A stretch of DNA of 64,000 bases from Larix kaempferi (GCA_027924585.1 BSBM01000370.1:27089501-27153500), one strand, 5' to 3'; positions 12,526 through 48,680 are shown, numbered from the stretch's first letter. A program made the numbers and translations. Notes: generated from the letters alone by a model not told the origin.

Positions 12526-12861
12526 CATTTTTTCTCTTAATTTTCGTTGCAAAAAATGATTCTTGTTTCGAAGGATTTGGTTAAAATTTCGCTCCATTTT
12601 TTCTCTTAATTTTCGTTGCAAAAAATGATTCTTATTTCGAAGGATTTGGTTAAAATTTCGCTTCAGAATTGGCCGTAAGGATTTGGTTAAAATTTCGCTT
12701 CAGAATTGGCCATAAGGATTTGGTTAAACTTTCGCTTCAGAATTGGCCGTAAGGATTTGGTTAAAATTTTGCTTCAGAACTGGCCGTAAGGATTTGGTTA
12801 AAATTTCGCTTCAGAATTGGCCGTAAGGATTTGGTTAAAATTTCGCTTTAGAAGTGGCCGT
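12526..12861. repeat. Tandem repeats inside the 5'-UTR intron: 69 bp x2, then 37 bp x6
   Basis: A 69-base unit (CATTTTTTCTCTTAATTTTC..., starting 12526 and 12595) is followed by six copies of a 37-base unit containing AAGGATTTGGTTAAAA and CTTCAGAATTGGCCGT. The copies start at 12640, 12677, 12714, 12751, 12788 and 12825. They differ by only one to four bases each. The array lies just downstream of the proposed first exon, where intron elements can influence expression. Confidence 0.85.
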
Positions 12862-13717
12862 ATTTTGTTAAATTCTAGCTGTTCTGTGATTTTATTCCCG
12901 TTTAAAGACTCAATCAACGAATTTGAGGTTTGTTTTGATGAAGTATTTGTATGAATCCTTTTAAACCAGCAATTTCTGTGAAGAATAAGCCAATTTTTTT
13001 AAAATTTATAAGCTTTAAGATGGATTAGCAAAAATGCGTGTTAAATTTTTAGTATTGCTGGTCAAATGATGCGCTTTATTTTAGTTCATTTGAGGAAGAT
13101 TTAGGTTCATTTTGGTCAAATCAGGCTCTGATGCTTTTAATCTGTTTAATTTAGTGCTCGAATGATGACTAATGAGCTCTATTGTGGTTTATTTGATGGA
13201 GATCCAGGGTCATTTTGAGCAAAATAAATTTGATGTTTTTAATCTATTTTATTTAGACATCAAATGGTTATTAATTGGCCTTCGTTTGCTTCATTTGCTG
13301 AAGACTTAGGTTCAAAATTTCTGATGCCTTTTAATCTATTTTATTTAGACTTCTGTTCTTGAATTGTTGTGAAAATTTCTTGTTCTGGTGGACGCATTCA
13401 ATTTGAAAGTTCAGCTGGATTTCGTTAATTAGCCTTTCGGGAATTTAAACTTTAGGGCCGGTGAGGGTTTAGTATTGTTTGAGTTCAGTTTCTGCAGTTG
13501 AAATGTTCTGTAAAAAGTCCTGCTTTAGCGACTTTAGTAGGAACATGAGCTGGATTAGAGCTAGGTTTTGGCAAATATTATTCCAATGGCCGAGGATGTG
13601 TGGATAGCATTTGGCCGATGCCTATGTTTTCGAGAAATTTTAATTGAAATTTTTTAATTGAGGCCTACATTATAAAAGATATCTGAGACCTCTGCTCTCT
13701 GTCCGCAGGAAACTTAG

Positions 13718-36269
<22,552 letters not shown>

Positions 36270-36680
36270 ATCATTGAATTCAAAAACCTTTATATAACAT
36301 CATGGATCTGATACAAGTCGCCAATTTTAATTCTTATTCCGTTGCATTGGACTGCTGATCTTGCATGCGCAAAATGTATATAGTATTGTCAGGAATCGTG
36401 TCTATGATTTTAAACTATGTATTTTAGATTCCATAGCTGTTTGTATGACTCTCTGTTTGTATGTAATTATAGACTTGTGTTGCTTTTTTCTTTCAAGATT
36501 TCAAGCTCAAATTCCAAAAGGAGACTACCGAATTTGTAATTGCTCTACTGGTAATTTGATATACATATCACTCTGAAACATTTTCTTATGTTGGGCATCT
36601 TGTTTATATGATTGAATGGTGTGGAGATATCATTTTCCATATTTGTTATCATATTATAAATTACTAAATTGTCCTTCTGC
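36270..36680 (+). other. Probable 3' UTR of the aspartic proteinase
   Basis: The region after the stop codon is T-rich with TGTA-containing words (TGTATATAGTATTG near 36377 and TTTGTATGTAATTAT near 36455) of the kind that act as far-upstream polyadenylation elements in plants. No AATAAA was seen close by. The cleavage site is unknown, so the right boundary is nominal. Confidence 0.4.
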
Positions 36681-37780
36681 TTACGATTTTGGAAGATGAA
36701 AGAAGTGTTAATATAGAATACAATAGAGCCATTGGAATGAAGTGTGTTAATTTATTTTTTTATGGTACTACCTTGGTATTGTTACGTTCGTTAAGTGTTC
36801 TGCATTATAACGATAGGGTTGCTGTACAATGCACTTGTTTAGTGTTGTATTTTGCTTTACTTTTAGAGGTTCTGGGATACTTATTGCATTATATCTTTGG
36901 TGATCTCTTGTTCTATGATTGTGTCTCTCTATCTAGCACTAATCTTTTGGAATTGGTTGGCACTAAATCTTTGGTGTTGTTTAAGTGTTCTCTTGTTCTA
37001 TGTCTCTCATTCAAGCTGGCCGCCGGTTCTAACATAATGCACTTGTTTAGCGTTGTTTTCTCCTTTACTAATACAAAAGTTTTGGAATTGGTTGGTACTA
37101 ATCTGTGGTGTTCTTTTGTTCTATGATGGTGTGTCTTCTCTCTCAAGCTGGCCAAAAGAAAGAAAACACAAGCACAGGGTAGGAGAACGTCAAAGATATA
37201 TTGCTCGTAGGCTTAATCACTTCTAAAAAAATGAGCAGGAGAACGTCAAAGATATATTGCTCGTAGGCTTAATCTCTTAAAAAAATGATTAAAAGATCAC
37301 ATGGTCACACACGATGATATCTGTTTTCTCCTTTACTAACACAAAAGTTTTGGAATTGGTTGGTACTAATCTGTGGTGTTCTTTTGTTCTATGATGGTGT
37401 GTCTTCTCTCTCAAGCTGGCCAAAAGAAAGAAAACACAAGCACGGGGTAGGAGAACGTCAAAGATATATTGCTCGTAGGCTTAATCACTTCTTAAAAAAA
37501 TGAGCAGGAGAACGTCAAAGATATATTGCTCGTAGGCTTAATCACTTTAAAAAATGATTAAAAGATCACATGGTCACACACGATGATATCACAAATAATG
37601 TTGCGTATTTATATATACTTAAGTAGGGCCTCTAAGTGGGTTTATGGGTTCATTTAAGTAGGGGAGTCATTGCGTCGAGAGGCGCTCTACAGTCTAGTAT
37701 GAGGAAGATCTTGTAACATATGAGTGTTTGAGTGTTTGTCGAGTTTGTCGAGTAACAAAATAATAGTAACAAAATATTAC
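36681..37780. repeat. 267-bp tandem duplication with 60-bp subrepeats
   Basis: GTTTTCTCCTTTACTAA starts at 37056 and again at 37323. Each copy contains two subcopies of GGAGAACGTCAAAGATATAT followed by TGCTCGTAGGCTTAATC. Earlier text (TTTGGAATTGGTTGG near 36946 and 37081) shows older duplication layers. A + strand frame at 36689-37126 is hydrophobic, repeat-built and not considered a gene. Confidence 0.75.
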
Positions 37781-38300
37781 AAAGTAAACAAAAAAAGAAT
37801 AATACAAAGTAAAAAGTAATAAATATTATGTCGGCCATAAACAAAAAAAGAATAATACAAAGTGAAAAGTAAATATGAAACTTAAACTAGAGACTTTAGA
37901 ACTTAGGATTAGGTGGTAAATTTTATGTCGGCCATAAACAAAAAAGAATAATACAAAGTAAAAAGTAAATATGAGACTTAAACTAGAGATTTTAGAGCTT
38001 AGGATTAGGTGGTAAATATTATGTCAGCCATAAACAAAAAAGAATAATACAAAGTAAAAAGTAAATATGAGACTTAAACTAGAGACTTTACTTTTTACTT
38101 TTAATACAAAGTAAAAAGTAAATATGAGATTTTAGAGTATTTGTCGAGTAACAAAATAATGCAAAGTAAACAAAACAGAACCATACAAAATAAAAAGTAA
38201 TAAATATTATGTCGACCATAAACAAAAAAGAATAATACAAAGTAAAAAGTAAATATTAAACTTAAAACTATAGATTTTAGAGCTTAGGATTAGGTGGCTC
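37781..38300. repeat. 96-97-bp minisatellite, about four copies
   Basis: TTATGTCGGCC (or close variants) starts at 37826, 37923, 38019 and 38207. Each copy carries AAACAAAAAAGAATAATACA, AAAGTAAATATGA and CTTAGGATTAGGTGG. The interval before the last copy is rearranged. A block related to the end of the previous repeat (AGATCACATGGTCACACACGA at 37565) returns after this array near 38467, so the array is framed by a direct repeat of about 120 bases. Confidence 0.8.
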
Positions 38301-38397
38301 AGGTTTGCATTCAAGAGCTATTCAAGGAGAGGTTTGCACCTTGGGAAATTTGACCCCTCTCGGTGCTTGATAGAGTCTAGGATTTGGATCTAGGCTG

Positions 38398-38490
38398 ATT
38401 TTAAAAGATCACATGGTCATGCGCACTCATTTTAAAAGATCACATGGTCATGCGCACTCATTTTAAAAGATCACATGGTTACACACAATG
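38398..38490. repeat. 31-bp repeat, three copies
   Basis: ATTTTAAAAGATCACATGGT starts at 38398, 38429 and 38460. The first two copies are identical and share ATGCGCACTC. Confidence 0.85.
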
Positions 38491-41400
38491 ATATTACAAA
38501 TAAAGTTGTATATTTATATACAATTAAGTAGGGTCTCATTCCAAGTGGGTTTATGGGTTCATTTAAGTAGGGAACACTTCCTAAGAGAGGGTTAGGCCTA
38601 CATATTGTTGCTTACTAGGTTGACCTTAACCATAACTTAGATTACATATCATTGCTTACTAGGTTGACCTTAACCTAACTTGGATTTTAATAAATGATAG
38701 TCTAATGTTGTCTTAACAAAATCTATTACGACACAATATGAGAGGGGCATTGTCTACCCTTACATTATACATGAGGTCACTAAAGAGAAATGATGAGCTG
38801 ATGAACAAAGATGTACATGACGTCACTAAAGATAAATGATGAGCATATATGTGAGTGGATTCATAGATACTCTATTCAATACAAAGTCGGTTGAGGTTGA
38901 AACACAAATGAAAGTGGTGTTACACATCTCTAATACATGGATTTATTGACAACATTGGACTCAAATAGGTTGGTTGTAGTCAAGATATTATGGATACCCA
39001 ACTGAAAATAGAGTTGGTGGGATGCTATTTTTAAGTTCACAACGTAATTAGATGCTAATTTAGTGTTCAAGATCTTTTGTTTGTGGGACAAGGGTCCATC
39101 CTCTATATAATGATTTGTCTATTAAAGCCTATAGAAGTGTATATATATTACCCCTTCTATATTTGAACTTATGACTTCGTATGACTAAACCTTGTTTGTG
39201 GGACAAGGGTCTCTCCATGCAATGATTTGATTGCTAAAGTCTATAGAGGTGTATACTCTTTTGGATTTGAACCTATAGGAGGAAATACATGTTCTATCAT
39301 AACACCATCCCTTTTCAATCTTAACATGAGGCTTTGGAGAGAAGTTTGTTGATGGTGTTTTCACACCAGCGAAAAGGAACATACTAATGGTTGTGCTAGA
39401 CTTAGTAGAGTTTCAATGGAAGAGAAAAAAAACAAACAAAACCAAAATGAAATAACTAATCTAATCAGGGATGCAACAATTGAAATAAATCTAAACTAAT
39501 GTTTTTGTGCATTCTTCACTAAGCAAATAGACACAAACAACATCATATAAATAATAAAGAATGTTTTTCATTAATGAAAAATAGATTTTTCAGAAAATCA
39601 AGATCACCTTTGAGTTGTAGTAGACAGGGTCCTTGTAGTTGTTCTAGGGAGGGTCCGTTTGGTCTCCTAATAGTGCATGCTTCTCTGGGAACAAGTCACA
39701 TATGCGAACTCCAACAAGGTGAGAATGGAACACAAGAGGGAGTTTAGATCTCGGTGAGGTTTTTGCAGAGTAGCGACTTGAACAATGTATAGAGAATTGT
39801 TGGTGAGTGATGGACCTTGATAGTTCATTTATAGGTATGATGGATAGCTCGAGGATAAGGATAAGGTTTTTTTGTTTGATTTTGTGTTTTTCGATTTTTT
39901 GATCATTTTCCAAATTGGGCTATCATAGGTATCGTGCTAGGTTTTTTCTTTTTGTTGAGTGATAAAAAGTGAAAATCCAAAAAACAAATCAGGGCAAGCC
40001 GATTCATTTATTTCAAAATAATTCAACAATTTTTATTTGCAAAATAGTATTTTTAGTGAATGATACTGATTTTTGGGTTTTAAGAAGGTCAAGGGGTGGA
40101 AATGAAATGTGGTAATGATGCATATATGGGATGGGGCTAATGACAAGGTAGGTGGACAAAAGTTAGGTGTTAACATATTGTCCCCTGATGTGTGAGGTCA
40201 TGAGGTTATCGTATGGTTGACATACATCATAGGATCTTCTTTTCCGATGTGACGGTGGTGTGGAGAATCAAGACTGTGTCAGAGGTAGCTAGCCCTTCAA
40301 CGAGACTAAATGGGCCTTTACTTGTAGATATAATACTCAATATGAATGAGGTTCATATAATCTCAAATATATGGATGAGGCAGTATCAATGTCTCAAACT
40401 AAAAAACTAGATAGAGGCCCAAAGGGGCCGAACAATACATGGATAACTGCTTTGTACATCATAAGTGTCCAAGACGGACTCAACTTTGGAATGAAATCAT
40501 GGTTCAACCATGGTTGATCTGAAGAATTGTTACGTGAACAATGACATTCTCATGGAATGTTGAATCACTATAACTGATGCACTGTTGGATCTAAAGGGGT
40601 CCAACATCTGTAATGACTTGAACAACTAAGAGTCTGAATCTAATTGGTACAATGAATTGCATCTGAACTGGATACACAAGGAAGCATGTAATTAGAGGGA
40701 TTCCAAACATTGTCACCAATGTAACTCGGATATCTCAGGAAACAAAAATAACATGGGGTTTCCATAAAGACTCAATAATGGACTAGAGTCAAGGGATCGG
40801 GGTCTTCGACCAAAGAATGAAAGAACCATCAACCTGTACGAATCTCATTGGTGTGATAATGTAGTTGATGTTGACCACGTGAGAAACAATCGTTCCAAAG
40901 GGCACTAAGGTCTCCCTTCAGGTGGTCCAAGGGGATCAACAATGAGGGTTATGAGTCCAAGGTGAATGGTACCTCTCGGTCTATCCTCTAGAATAAATGT
41001 GTTGATGTCGACAGAGGGATACTTACACTTGGTCAAAGCAATGATGTTTCCTTGACAGAAGCATGGGGGATACAACCAAGGAGTGATAGAACTGGACATG
41101 GGACTAAGACACTGTTGGGGGATACGAGAGTAAATGAGTAATACGGACTCAAAATTCCTTTGTTTAGAGTCCAATGTCATGGCCGACCTGGCAGCGTATT
41201 TGGAAGTAATCTTGGCAAGGGACACAATTGGGATACCAGGAACTGTGACTACAATGGGGAACACTCAGAGGGGGTACTGATACATGACATCAGGGTGACT
41301 AATCACAGAATACTCTGAACAAAGGTGACCATGGATGTTTTTGTAAATAAGGGACCATATGCGATCTATAGGGGTGCTAAAAACCACCATTTGTAAATGG

Positions 41401-41600
41401 TTTCTCCAATGTGTAGGGCACCGAAGATGCTATGGAGTTGAACTTTGCAATGGGTAGGGCACCGAAGATGTTGTGTAGGGCACCGAAGATGCACTGTTGA
41501 ATACAACATACAATTCGTGATGTAAAAAGTATTGGTAAAAATTGAACTAGTCGAAGGTTTAGTAGAGAGCATCGATGTTCAAGTGGTCGATTGAGAGTAT
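38491..41600. other. Repeat-derived intergenic DNA, unassigned
   Basis: Small duplications occur at 38605-38690 (TTGCTTACTAGGTTGACCTT twice) and 38765-38845 (GTCACTAAAGA.AAATGATGAG twice). GTGGGACAAGGGTC occurs near 39083 and 39200 with similar flanks. TGTTAACACCTAACTTTTGT on the - strand ending near 40174 could be an LTR start, but no partner was found. A - strand frame of about 119 residues (40905-41264) has no recognisable domain. CACCGAAGATG repeats around 41419-41490. Confidence 0.35.
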
Positions 41601-44600
41601 AGTTAGACCCTGCACTACTTTAATGTCCATTTTAGGTGTCATGTGATTGGTCATGTGGTGGAGGATTGTTCTAAGTCTTTTGTGAAGCAAATATGGAAAA
41701 AGGAGGGGTATCCCTTTGTCCATCAATTTGTGATTTCTTTGTCTAACTTAAAAGCTCTAGTGGGTACTTTGGATAAGGACCAAGAGGGCCGAGAGGAGAA
41801 GGTGAGTTCATTGGGAGTCTTGGACAACTTGGATATGTCTAAATTTGTTGGGGTGGGCTCTCATACTTCCGCTGAAAAGTTGGGTACTTATTCGTAGAAC
41901 GCAGTTAGTTCGGATCACTAGATGAGCTCAAGTAAAGATATAACAAGGATCTTTTGGTAATAGTGTTGAAAGGCCGTGAGGTTTCACCTATTACTATGGT
42001 TTTTGGAAGGGATGTGAATAGAAGGATTGGTAGGTGTTTTTGCAATGAGCCAAGGTTTGCCAATGGAAGCTTGATTTTGCTAGTGGGCGAACAACCATTA
42101 GGGCCTCTACAAAACAAGTTTGTCTCTGAGGAATAGATCCACACAATGGCCATGTGTGAACTTATACATTCAAGGAAGCCTCTCAAAGCACTATTTCAAA
42201 TTCTAACTCCAATCCGGGTAAGTTTAAAATTGAAGTTCCAAATCCATCAAATTCTTGTAAAGAAAAAGGGGGTTTTGAGTTGAGATTTGGTGTGGAACTT
42301 GTTGAGGACTCTAGAGATTATGGCTCTTTGTCTTTAATGGTTTCTCCATTAAGGGGGATCCTCCTGATGGCTTCGAAGGACTTGAGTCCTACTCAAGCGC
42401 CTATCCTCCAATCCCCTTAAAGTCCTGATGTGGGGGGAGTTTGTCCTCTTGAGAATCCTGTCACTTCCTCAAAAGGGAACTTTATCGGGAATTCTTATCT
42501 CCTTAGGTCAAAGGGACCTGGAGATACCTTGGGTAACAAGACATCAAGGGGCCTAAGATATGATCCTAGGAGGTCTGTAGGGAAGGGTGGTGTAGGAAAA
42601 AAATTATTTATGCATTATACAAACAACAAGGCAATGGTAAAGGTATTACAAGGAAAAGAAAAAAATTGGATTGAGATCTTAAAGGATCATGACCTAAGTC
42701 AAGGTTTACTTGATGATAATTGTTTCCCTGGTTATTAGGGGTTTGGGAAGCCTAATTAAGGGATTATCCCTACATAGGTTAGTAGAGAAAGAAAGGCCAT
42801 ATATTTTCCTTATATAAGAAACCATGAGTAAGGGGGACTTAATCATTGGGAATCTCAAGTCTCTTTTCAAACACTGGGACTTTCAGTGGGTAGATGTAAT
42901 GGGACTGTGAAAGAGATCTAATTACAATTGGAGGAATAATATTACTCTATTTAATGTTTTTATGTGCATTTTGGTTTATGTACAGTGTTCAAGTGCAAAA
43001 TTTTGGATTCGTAGATAACTATTATGAATTTCTTTGGACCATATGATCGTAAGCAAAGCTTTTGGGATCAATTCTTTGCATTGAATTTCATTAAGGAGGA
43101 CAATTTGATTGTCTGTGGGGACTTGAAGTTTACATGAAATAGGTCAAAGATTTGGGTTGTGGCATCCCAATCGAACTTTTTATCAAGTTATTTTCTTCAT
43201 TAGATATGATCAACTGATCTAATTGATGTTGAACCTGCAAGAATTAAACATGTCTAGTGTAATAAGAGATATAGCAATGAAGGTGTTTTGAAGAGTTTGG
43301 ATCGATTCTTGGTTGCAGATTAGTTTTTTACTTGGCCTAGACAAATACAGGACTTGGGTGGGATTTGGGGGAGGCTTGGACCACAACCCCATCTTTTTTG
43401 AACTGTCCAAGGCCGAGGATAAGACATTATCACCATTTAAGTTTAATTTGTCTTGGTTGAAGGAAGTAGAGTTCAATGACCCGGTTAAGAAGGAATGGCG
43501 CCCTTATAATGTTGCTTTGGGGATCTCGGCTAGCAGACACTTCATGGATTTTTACTAGCACTAAAGAGAAAGGTCGTAGAGTGATCAACACTTAGGATCA
43601 TGGGCAAAGACAAGGCCCTACAAGAATCAGAGGAAGTTATTGCATCACTTTACAATAGTAATTTTGTGGGGGTATTTTCAGAGGAGGAATTGACAACCCT
43701 AGAAGAACTGGAGATGAGCTAAACCTCTAAGGGACAAAGAGATTGATTGGCGAATGAAGAGTAGAGCACTCTAGGTGGGTCAAGGAGATGAGAATATGAT
43801 TTTTTTCCACCAATATTGCAACCATTGTAAAAACATAAATATTGTCTAGGAGCTTCACAACAAAGAAGCCTCAAATTTTGAGGCTTCAAAAATTTGGCGG
43901 ATCTAGGGGTTTAGCACTAATCAAAAGTATTCAAAGAGCCCGAGGCTGCAAACATAGTTGAGGTCATGAAGGTGTATACATATATTCCCCATCTGGTTTT
44001 AAATGAAGGCAATGTCTTGTTATGTGAGGAGGTGAGTTTAGTTGAATTACAAGGGGTTTTTTCTTCCTTTCAAAAGGGGAAATCCCAAGGCCTGAAGGGT
44101 GGGCAATATAATTTTTCCTTGGATTTTTTTATCTGTTGGGAAAGTATCTTTTAAGGGTGTTTAAATAGGTCAGAGAGATAGGGAGAGTCCTTCCAAATTC
44201 AATTCCACCTTCATTGCATTGATGCCAATAGTTGACAGATCAACCAACTATGGAGACTTCATACTAATATCTTTAGGTAGTTGCATGTATAAGATCTTTG
44301 CTAAGATTATAGCACTTTGGATGAATAAATTATTGTCTAAGCTCACCTCTCCAAAGCAATTTAGTTTTTTGGAAGGTCGACAGATCCATGATGTGATTAG
44401 CGCAACCTAGGAGGGTCTTCATAGTGCAAAGTTGATGAAATAAAGTGCCATAATAGCCAAACTCTACATTTCAAAGGTATATGATAAATTGAGTTGGATT
44501 TACATTAGACTTCTTCAAACCCAAACTAGATTCTCTAGAAGTATGGTAAACTAGATTATGGGTTGTGTGACGGTGATGTCTTTTGTAATATTGGTAAATG

Positions 44601-45560
44601 ACATTTCCTCTCCCTTTTTCATTCCTTCAAGAAGGCTACGTCAAGGATGCCCACTCTCCCCTTATCTTTTTATATTGGTTGTAGAAGATTTGAGCCATTG
44701 TATTGAGGAAGCAAAGAGGATCAAAAGGTTAAAGGGTGTAAAGTTGGGTCAAGATTTCAATTTGTCACATCTCCGTTTTGTAGATGATGTGCTCCTTTTC
44801 ATGAATGGCACATGACAAAAGGCAGAGTTTTACAGGACACTGTAAGCTCTATTGCAAGGCTATGGGCATGGAGATCAATGTAGACAAATTAGCACTTGGT
44901 TTCTATGGGGTTGAAGAGAGAATGGAACAAGAACTAAAAGTTATTTTTAGTTTTCAGGATATCAACTTTAATAATGGTTTTAAATACCTCGACTATATCT
45001 TGAAGCCTAATTCATATGGAAAACAAGATTGGGGAAGCAATTGGTTGCATTGAGAAAAGAATACATCTATGATGCAATAGTTGGCACATATTCCAAAAGC
45101 AGTATTAGAAAAAATATGGAAGATTAGTTTTAACTTTATGTGGAGTGGTAAGGAAGGATGTGATGGTGTTCATTGGACTAGTTGGAGATCAATCTCAAAG
45201 CCAAAAGATGAATGGGATTTGGGACCTAAAAACATTTATTCTTTTGGTACTTCGTTGGTTGGTAAGTCACTTTGGAGTCTGATTACAAAGGATAATTTCT
45301 GGAACAGGTTGATCAAGAAAAAATAATTGGTGCCAGACTCAATTATATCTTGGATCTGGAAGGAGGATAAGTACTAGAAAAATTGTTCGTTTAATTGGAA
45401 TGCTTTGGTCTCTTCGTTTCATTTAATTAGTATATTGTTGGCATAGAAAGTAGGTGATGGAATGGAGGTTACGGTGGGGGTTGATGCAATTATGGGTTGT
45501 AGGAACCAAATTTCTCTCTCTCAAGCTCTTGGACAACACTTGCAGATGCATAATAGAAAT
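41600..45560 (+). mobile_element. L1-like LINE relic: ORF1 knuckle, endonuclease, reverse transcriptase
   Basis: The order on the + strand is that of a plant L1 LINE. A zinc-knuckle relic (FRCHVIGHVVEDCSK) is near 41640. Endonuclease motifs at 43020-43450 include NFFGPYDRKQSFWDQFF, CGDLKFT, LDRFLVAD and GGLDHNPIFFEL. Reverse-transcriptase motifs at 44219-44815 include LGSCMYKIFAKIIA, FSFLEGRQIH, RLRQGCPLSPYLFILVVEDL and LSHLRFVDDVLLFMNGT (catalytic FVDD kept). The C-terminal part at 45081-45326 includes HIPKAVLEKIWKISFNFMWSG and GKSLWSLI, continuing to about 45540. Stops and shifts split it into at least eight frames. No poly(A) tail or target-site duplication was located. Confidence 0.8.
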
Positions 45561-48160
45561 ACCTAACCCAATGCAATGATCATTCAGCTTATTATTTAAT
45601 ATTAAAAGACTTATTTAACACTCGTGAATGCGTATCATCCCCTGTTGTGGAGATTTAACATGTCTACAATGCACATTTTTATCATTTTTATCACAATAAC
45701 AAACTATTTGTTTTATTAAAAAATCTATGTCAAACATTCCCATATCTATGTTAATCATTCTCTTATAAGCAAATCTATTTTCACATTCAAGGTAAACACA
45801 AAGTAATACCAAATCAACTTATTGTTTAATCTTAAAACTTGCTTGACACTTCATAAATGATCACCATCCCCTCTCATGGATATTTGTCATGTCTAATTGG
45901 CAATATTGCATGTTGTATCTCAATAACAAACTCCTAGTTTTATTAAGCTATATATGTCAATCATTCCTTTACAAGACAATCTCTTCTATCAATCAAAGTA
46001 ACCACAAAGCAATATCAAAATAAGGTATCACGTATCAAATACCAACTAAATTTGGCGAAGTTGCACATTCCTTAGAAGACAAATCACATGGTGGTTCAAC
46101 ATTTCATTTCATTTATTTAAAAGAAAATGAATCAAAACATCATACGACCAATGAATTTACAATCTTTGATGAAGAATTATACTTATCCTTAATATCAAAA
46201 TTCTCATAAGACAAAGACTCTCTAGGCTTCATCTTCAACACCAAAGTTGTCATAAGACAAATATCATCTAGGATTAAGTCATTGAGTACCCCATCAAAGA
46301 TAACAATTTACTAAAGTTGTCATAAGACAAATATCATCTAGGATTAAGTCATTAAGTACCCCATCAAAGATAACAATTTACCAGAAGACTCAAAATCAAA
46401 TCCTTCCTCCTTTGTATTGTGTGTAGAACATTTCAAGAAGAGTGCATTTTGAAGAAGGATTGCATTTAACCTAACCATAAATATGTGCAGCCAAGCCAAT
46501 CCATTTATTGTGACCAAGGCCACCGGGCATTTATATATAATAATAAAAAATGAGAGACCATTATTTATATTTCCTATAGTGTTTTTTCAACTTATATCTA
46601 AAAAATTAAACCAAAGTCATAACTATGAAAATCTCATCAATGTTAAATATCAAGATAACATGATATTTGTTAATCATCCATGTTAAATATTAAGGTGATA
46701 TTTGCTTAGTCAACTATCAATTGGAGAGGAAAATTATTTAATAAAATTACTTAGACTAGAAAACCGTGACCATTGCACCAATTCTCTAATCTAAATTTAA
46801 ACATGGTTTTACATCATATAAGCTAGCAATCCAAATATCCCACTATTGAACCAACTTATATGTTGGGAACCTTGACTTTGAGTGGCATTGGATTATCATC
46901 ATTCTCCCTTTTATATTTTGTTGGGAAATATACTTGGATTCTTCTCTAGTGATGTAAATAAAACTTCTGATTTTCCCATGTTTTTCTATAAAGAAACCTT
47001 CTTAGTAGGAAAATGACACAAAAATTGGGAACTGCTTGGAAAATAATTTTTAAGCCTTCTCGTATCATGTTTCTTTAGTTTTCCATTATATCCAACGTGT
47101 CATTAAAAATAATGGCTTGAACTCTAAAAATGAATATTTAATCGGAAATATTGTGAGTCCAAAAGCATATAATTCCTCCCTTGTATAGGGTTTATGGTTG
47201 TGGCTAATAATATTTGGGGCTTTAGCACCTTTTGTGCCTTGTGCCATCTATTGTTGTAGCCTTCAGGCATTTAGTTTTGGTCCACCTTTATAAAATAGAG
47301 CTAATTATGTTACTTTACGTACTCGTCAATATTTTTGTAAGCAGTGTTGGCAAAAATTAATGTAATTTTAGCAAGCTTATTACCAACAATCTCACCCATA
47401 TCTACTACAATTGTATGGGGTGGGGCTGATATTTTCCAAGTGGTTTGTCATCCAAATAAAAGAGGTGGCTTCCCTTTAATACATGCATGCGTGCACACAC
47501 ACACTACAACTATTAATTTATTAGTAGTACATGGTATCACAAAGATCGAGTACTTTTTTACTTCTCTAAATTTGGATAGCATGTAAAATATTACTAAAAG
47601 TTTACTAGCCATTCCTAACATACCAACCACATTTGACTATCATATATACCCGGTCTTCATTTCACAATATGCATAACCATGATTACTAACAAAACATAGA
47701 AAAAAGTTTCTAGGAGATTGTTTTTATCGTTGAACCACATGATCATGCTCAAATCTTACCACAAAGTTACTTGCCATCTAAATTTGGATGGCATGTAAAA
47801 TATTACTAAAATTTTATTGGTCATTCCTAACATCCCAACTGCATTTGACTATCATATATACTTTGTCTTCCTATCACAATACACATATTAACCATAATTA
47901 CTAACAAAACATTAAAAAAAGGTTTCTACGAGCTTTTTTTTTTGTCTTGAACCCCATGCTAGAATCTTAGTACAAAGTTGAGATCATAAGTTGTATGTAT
48001 CCAATGAAAAATGCCAAAGGAATAAAGGTTGTTGATGGTTGTTGATATTGTATGCGTTTTGCTAGAAGCCAACACTTAAACAAAAAATTTCCAAAGTTTT
48101 TCTTTAAACATATCCCGAGCATTGATCAAAACCATTGTAGCATGTTCAGAAAATTATATA
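45561..48160. repeat. AT-rich spacer with several diverged tandem duplications
   Basis: Three duplications stand out. An old one has CTTATTGTTTAAT-type starts near 45589 and 45820. A 70-base one has AAAGTTGTCATAAGACAAAT at 46243 and 46313, nearly identical. One of about 212 bases has TTTGGATAGCATGTAAAATA at 47571 and a variant at 47783. No gene is present. Confidence 0.6.
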
Positions 48161-48162
48161 CT

Positions 48163-48223
<61 letters not shown>
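48161..48223. repeat. Compound microsatellite (TA)n(GA)n
   Basis: A run of about eight TA units passes directly into about twenty-one GA units. Translations across it (LSLSLS, YIYIYI, RERERE) are artefacts. CATGTTC..AA and CTT.TTGGAAACCAT words on either side recur near 48530-48560. Confidence 0.9.
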
Positions 48224-48227
<4 letters not shown>

Positions 48228-48680
48228 TTCCAAAGCTTTTTGGAAACCATAAAGTTTGATAAAAAGGTGCCCTTTCTTTCCCATTTCCAATATTGTAAAC
48301 ATCTAAGACAAAAACAAGAGTTATACATTTCACAATGATTGGTTGGGAAAGTTGATCTCCCGCACCCTTGTTTGTAGTGATAATCTCCATCAAACAACTA
48401 ATTTTCCATTTATATCTCTCATCTCTAAATCTAGTATTCCAACTATTCCTTCAAGGTTGTTAGTTGTCCATTCATTCCTTCCATTTTGGATTTTGTTGCT
48501 TCCTTTCATCCATCAATTAACATATATGATGCATGTTCCAAACCTTCTTGGAAACCATAAGCTTGGACAAAAAGGTGCCCTTATTTTCCATGTCCAAACT
48601 TGTTCACATCTAAGAAAAAAAGAGGAGATGCTTACCTTTGACAATAGTTGGTTGGGCATGCTACTCTCCTGTACCATTCT

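Noticed and set aside
36689-37126. 145-residue hydrophobic frame after the proteinase gene
   Set aside because: It is built from duplicated DNA (LELVGT repeated) and Leu/Val-rich through T-rich sequence; no homology recognised and not separated from the repeat block.
37781-38490. Possible CRISPR-like array
   Set aside because: Repeats are contiguous minisatellites without unique spacers, in a plant nuclear context.
40905-41264. 119-residue open frame on the - strand
   Set aside because: No domain recognised, no splice context and repeat-rich surroundings; not enough to call a gene.
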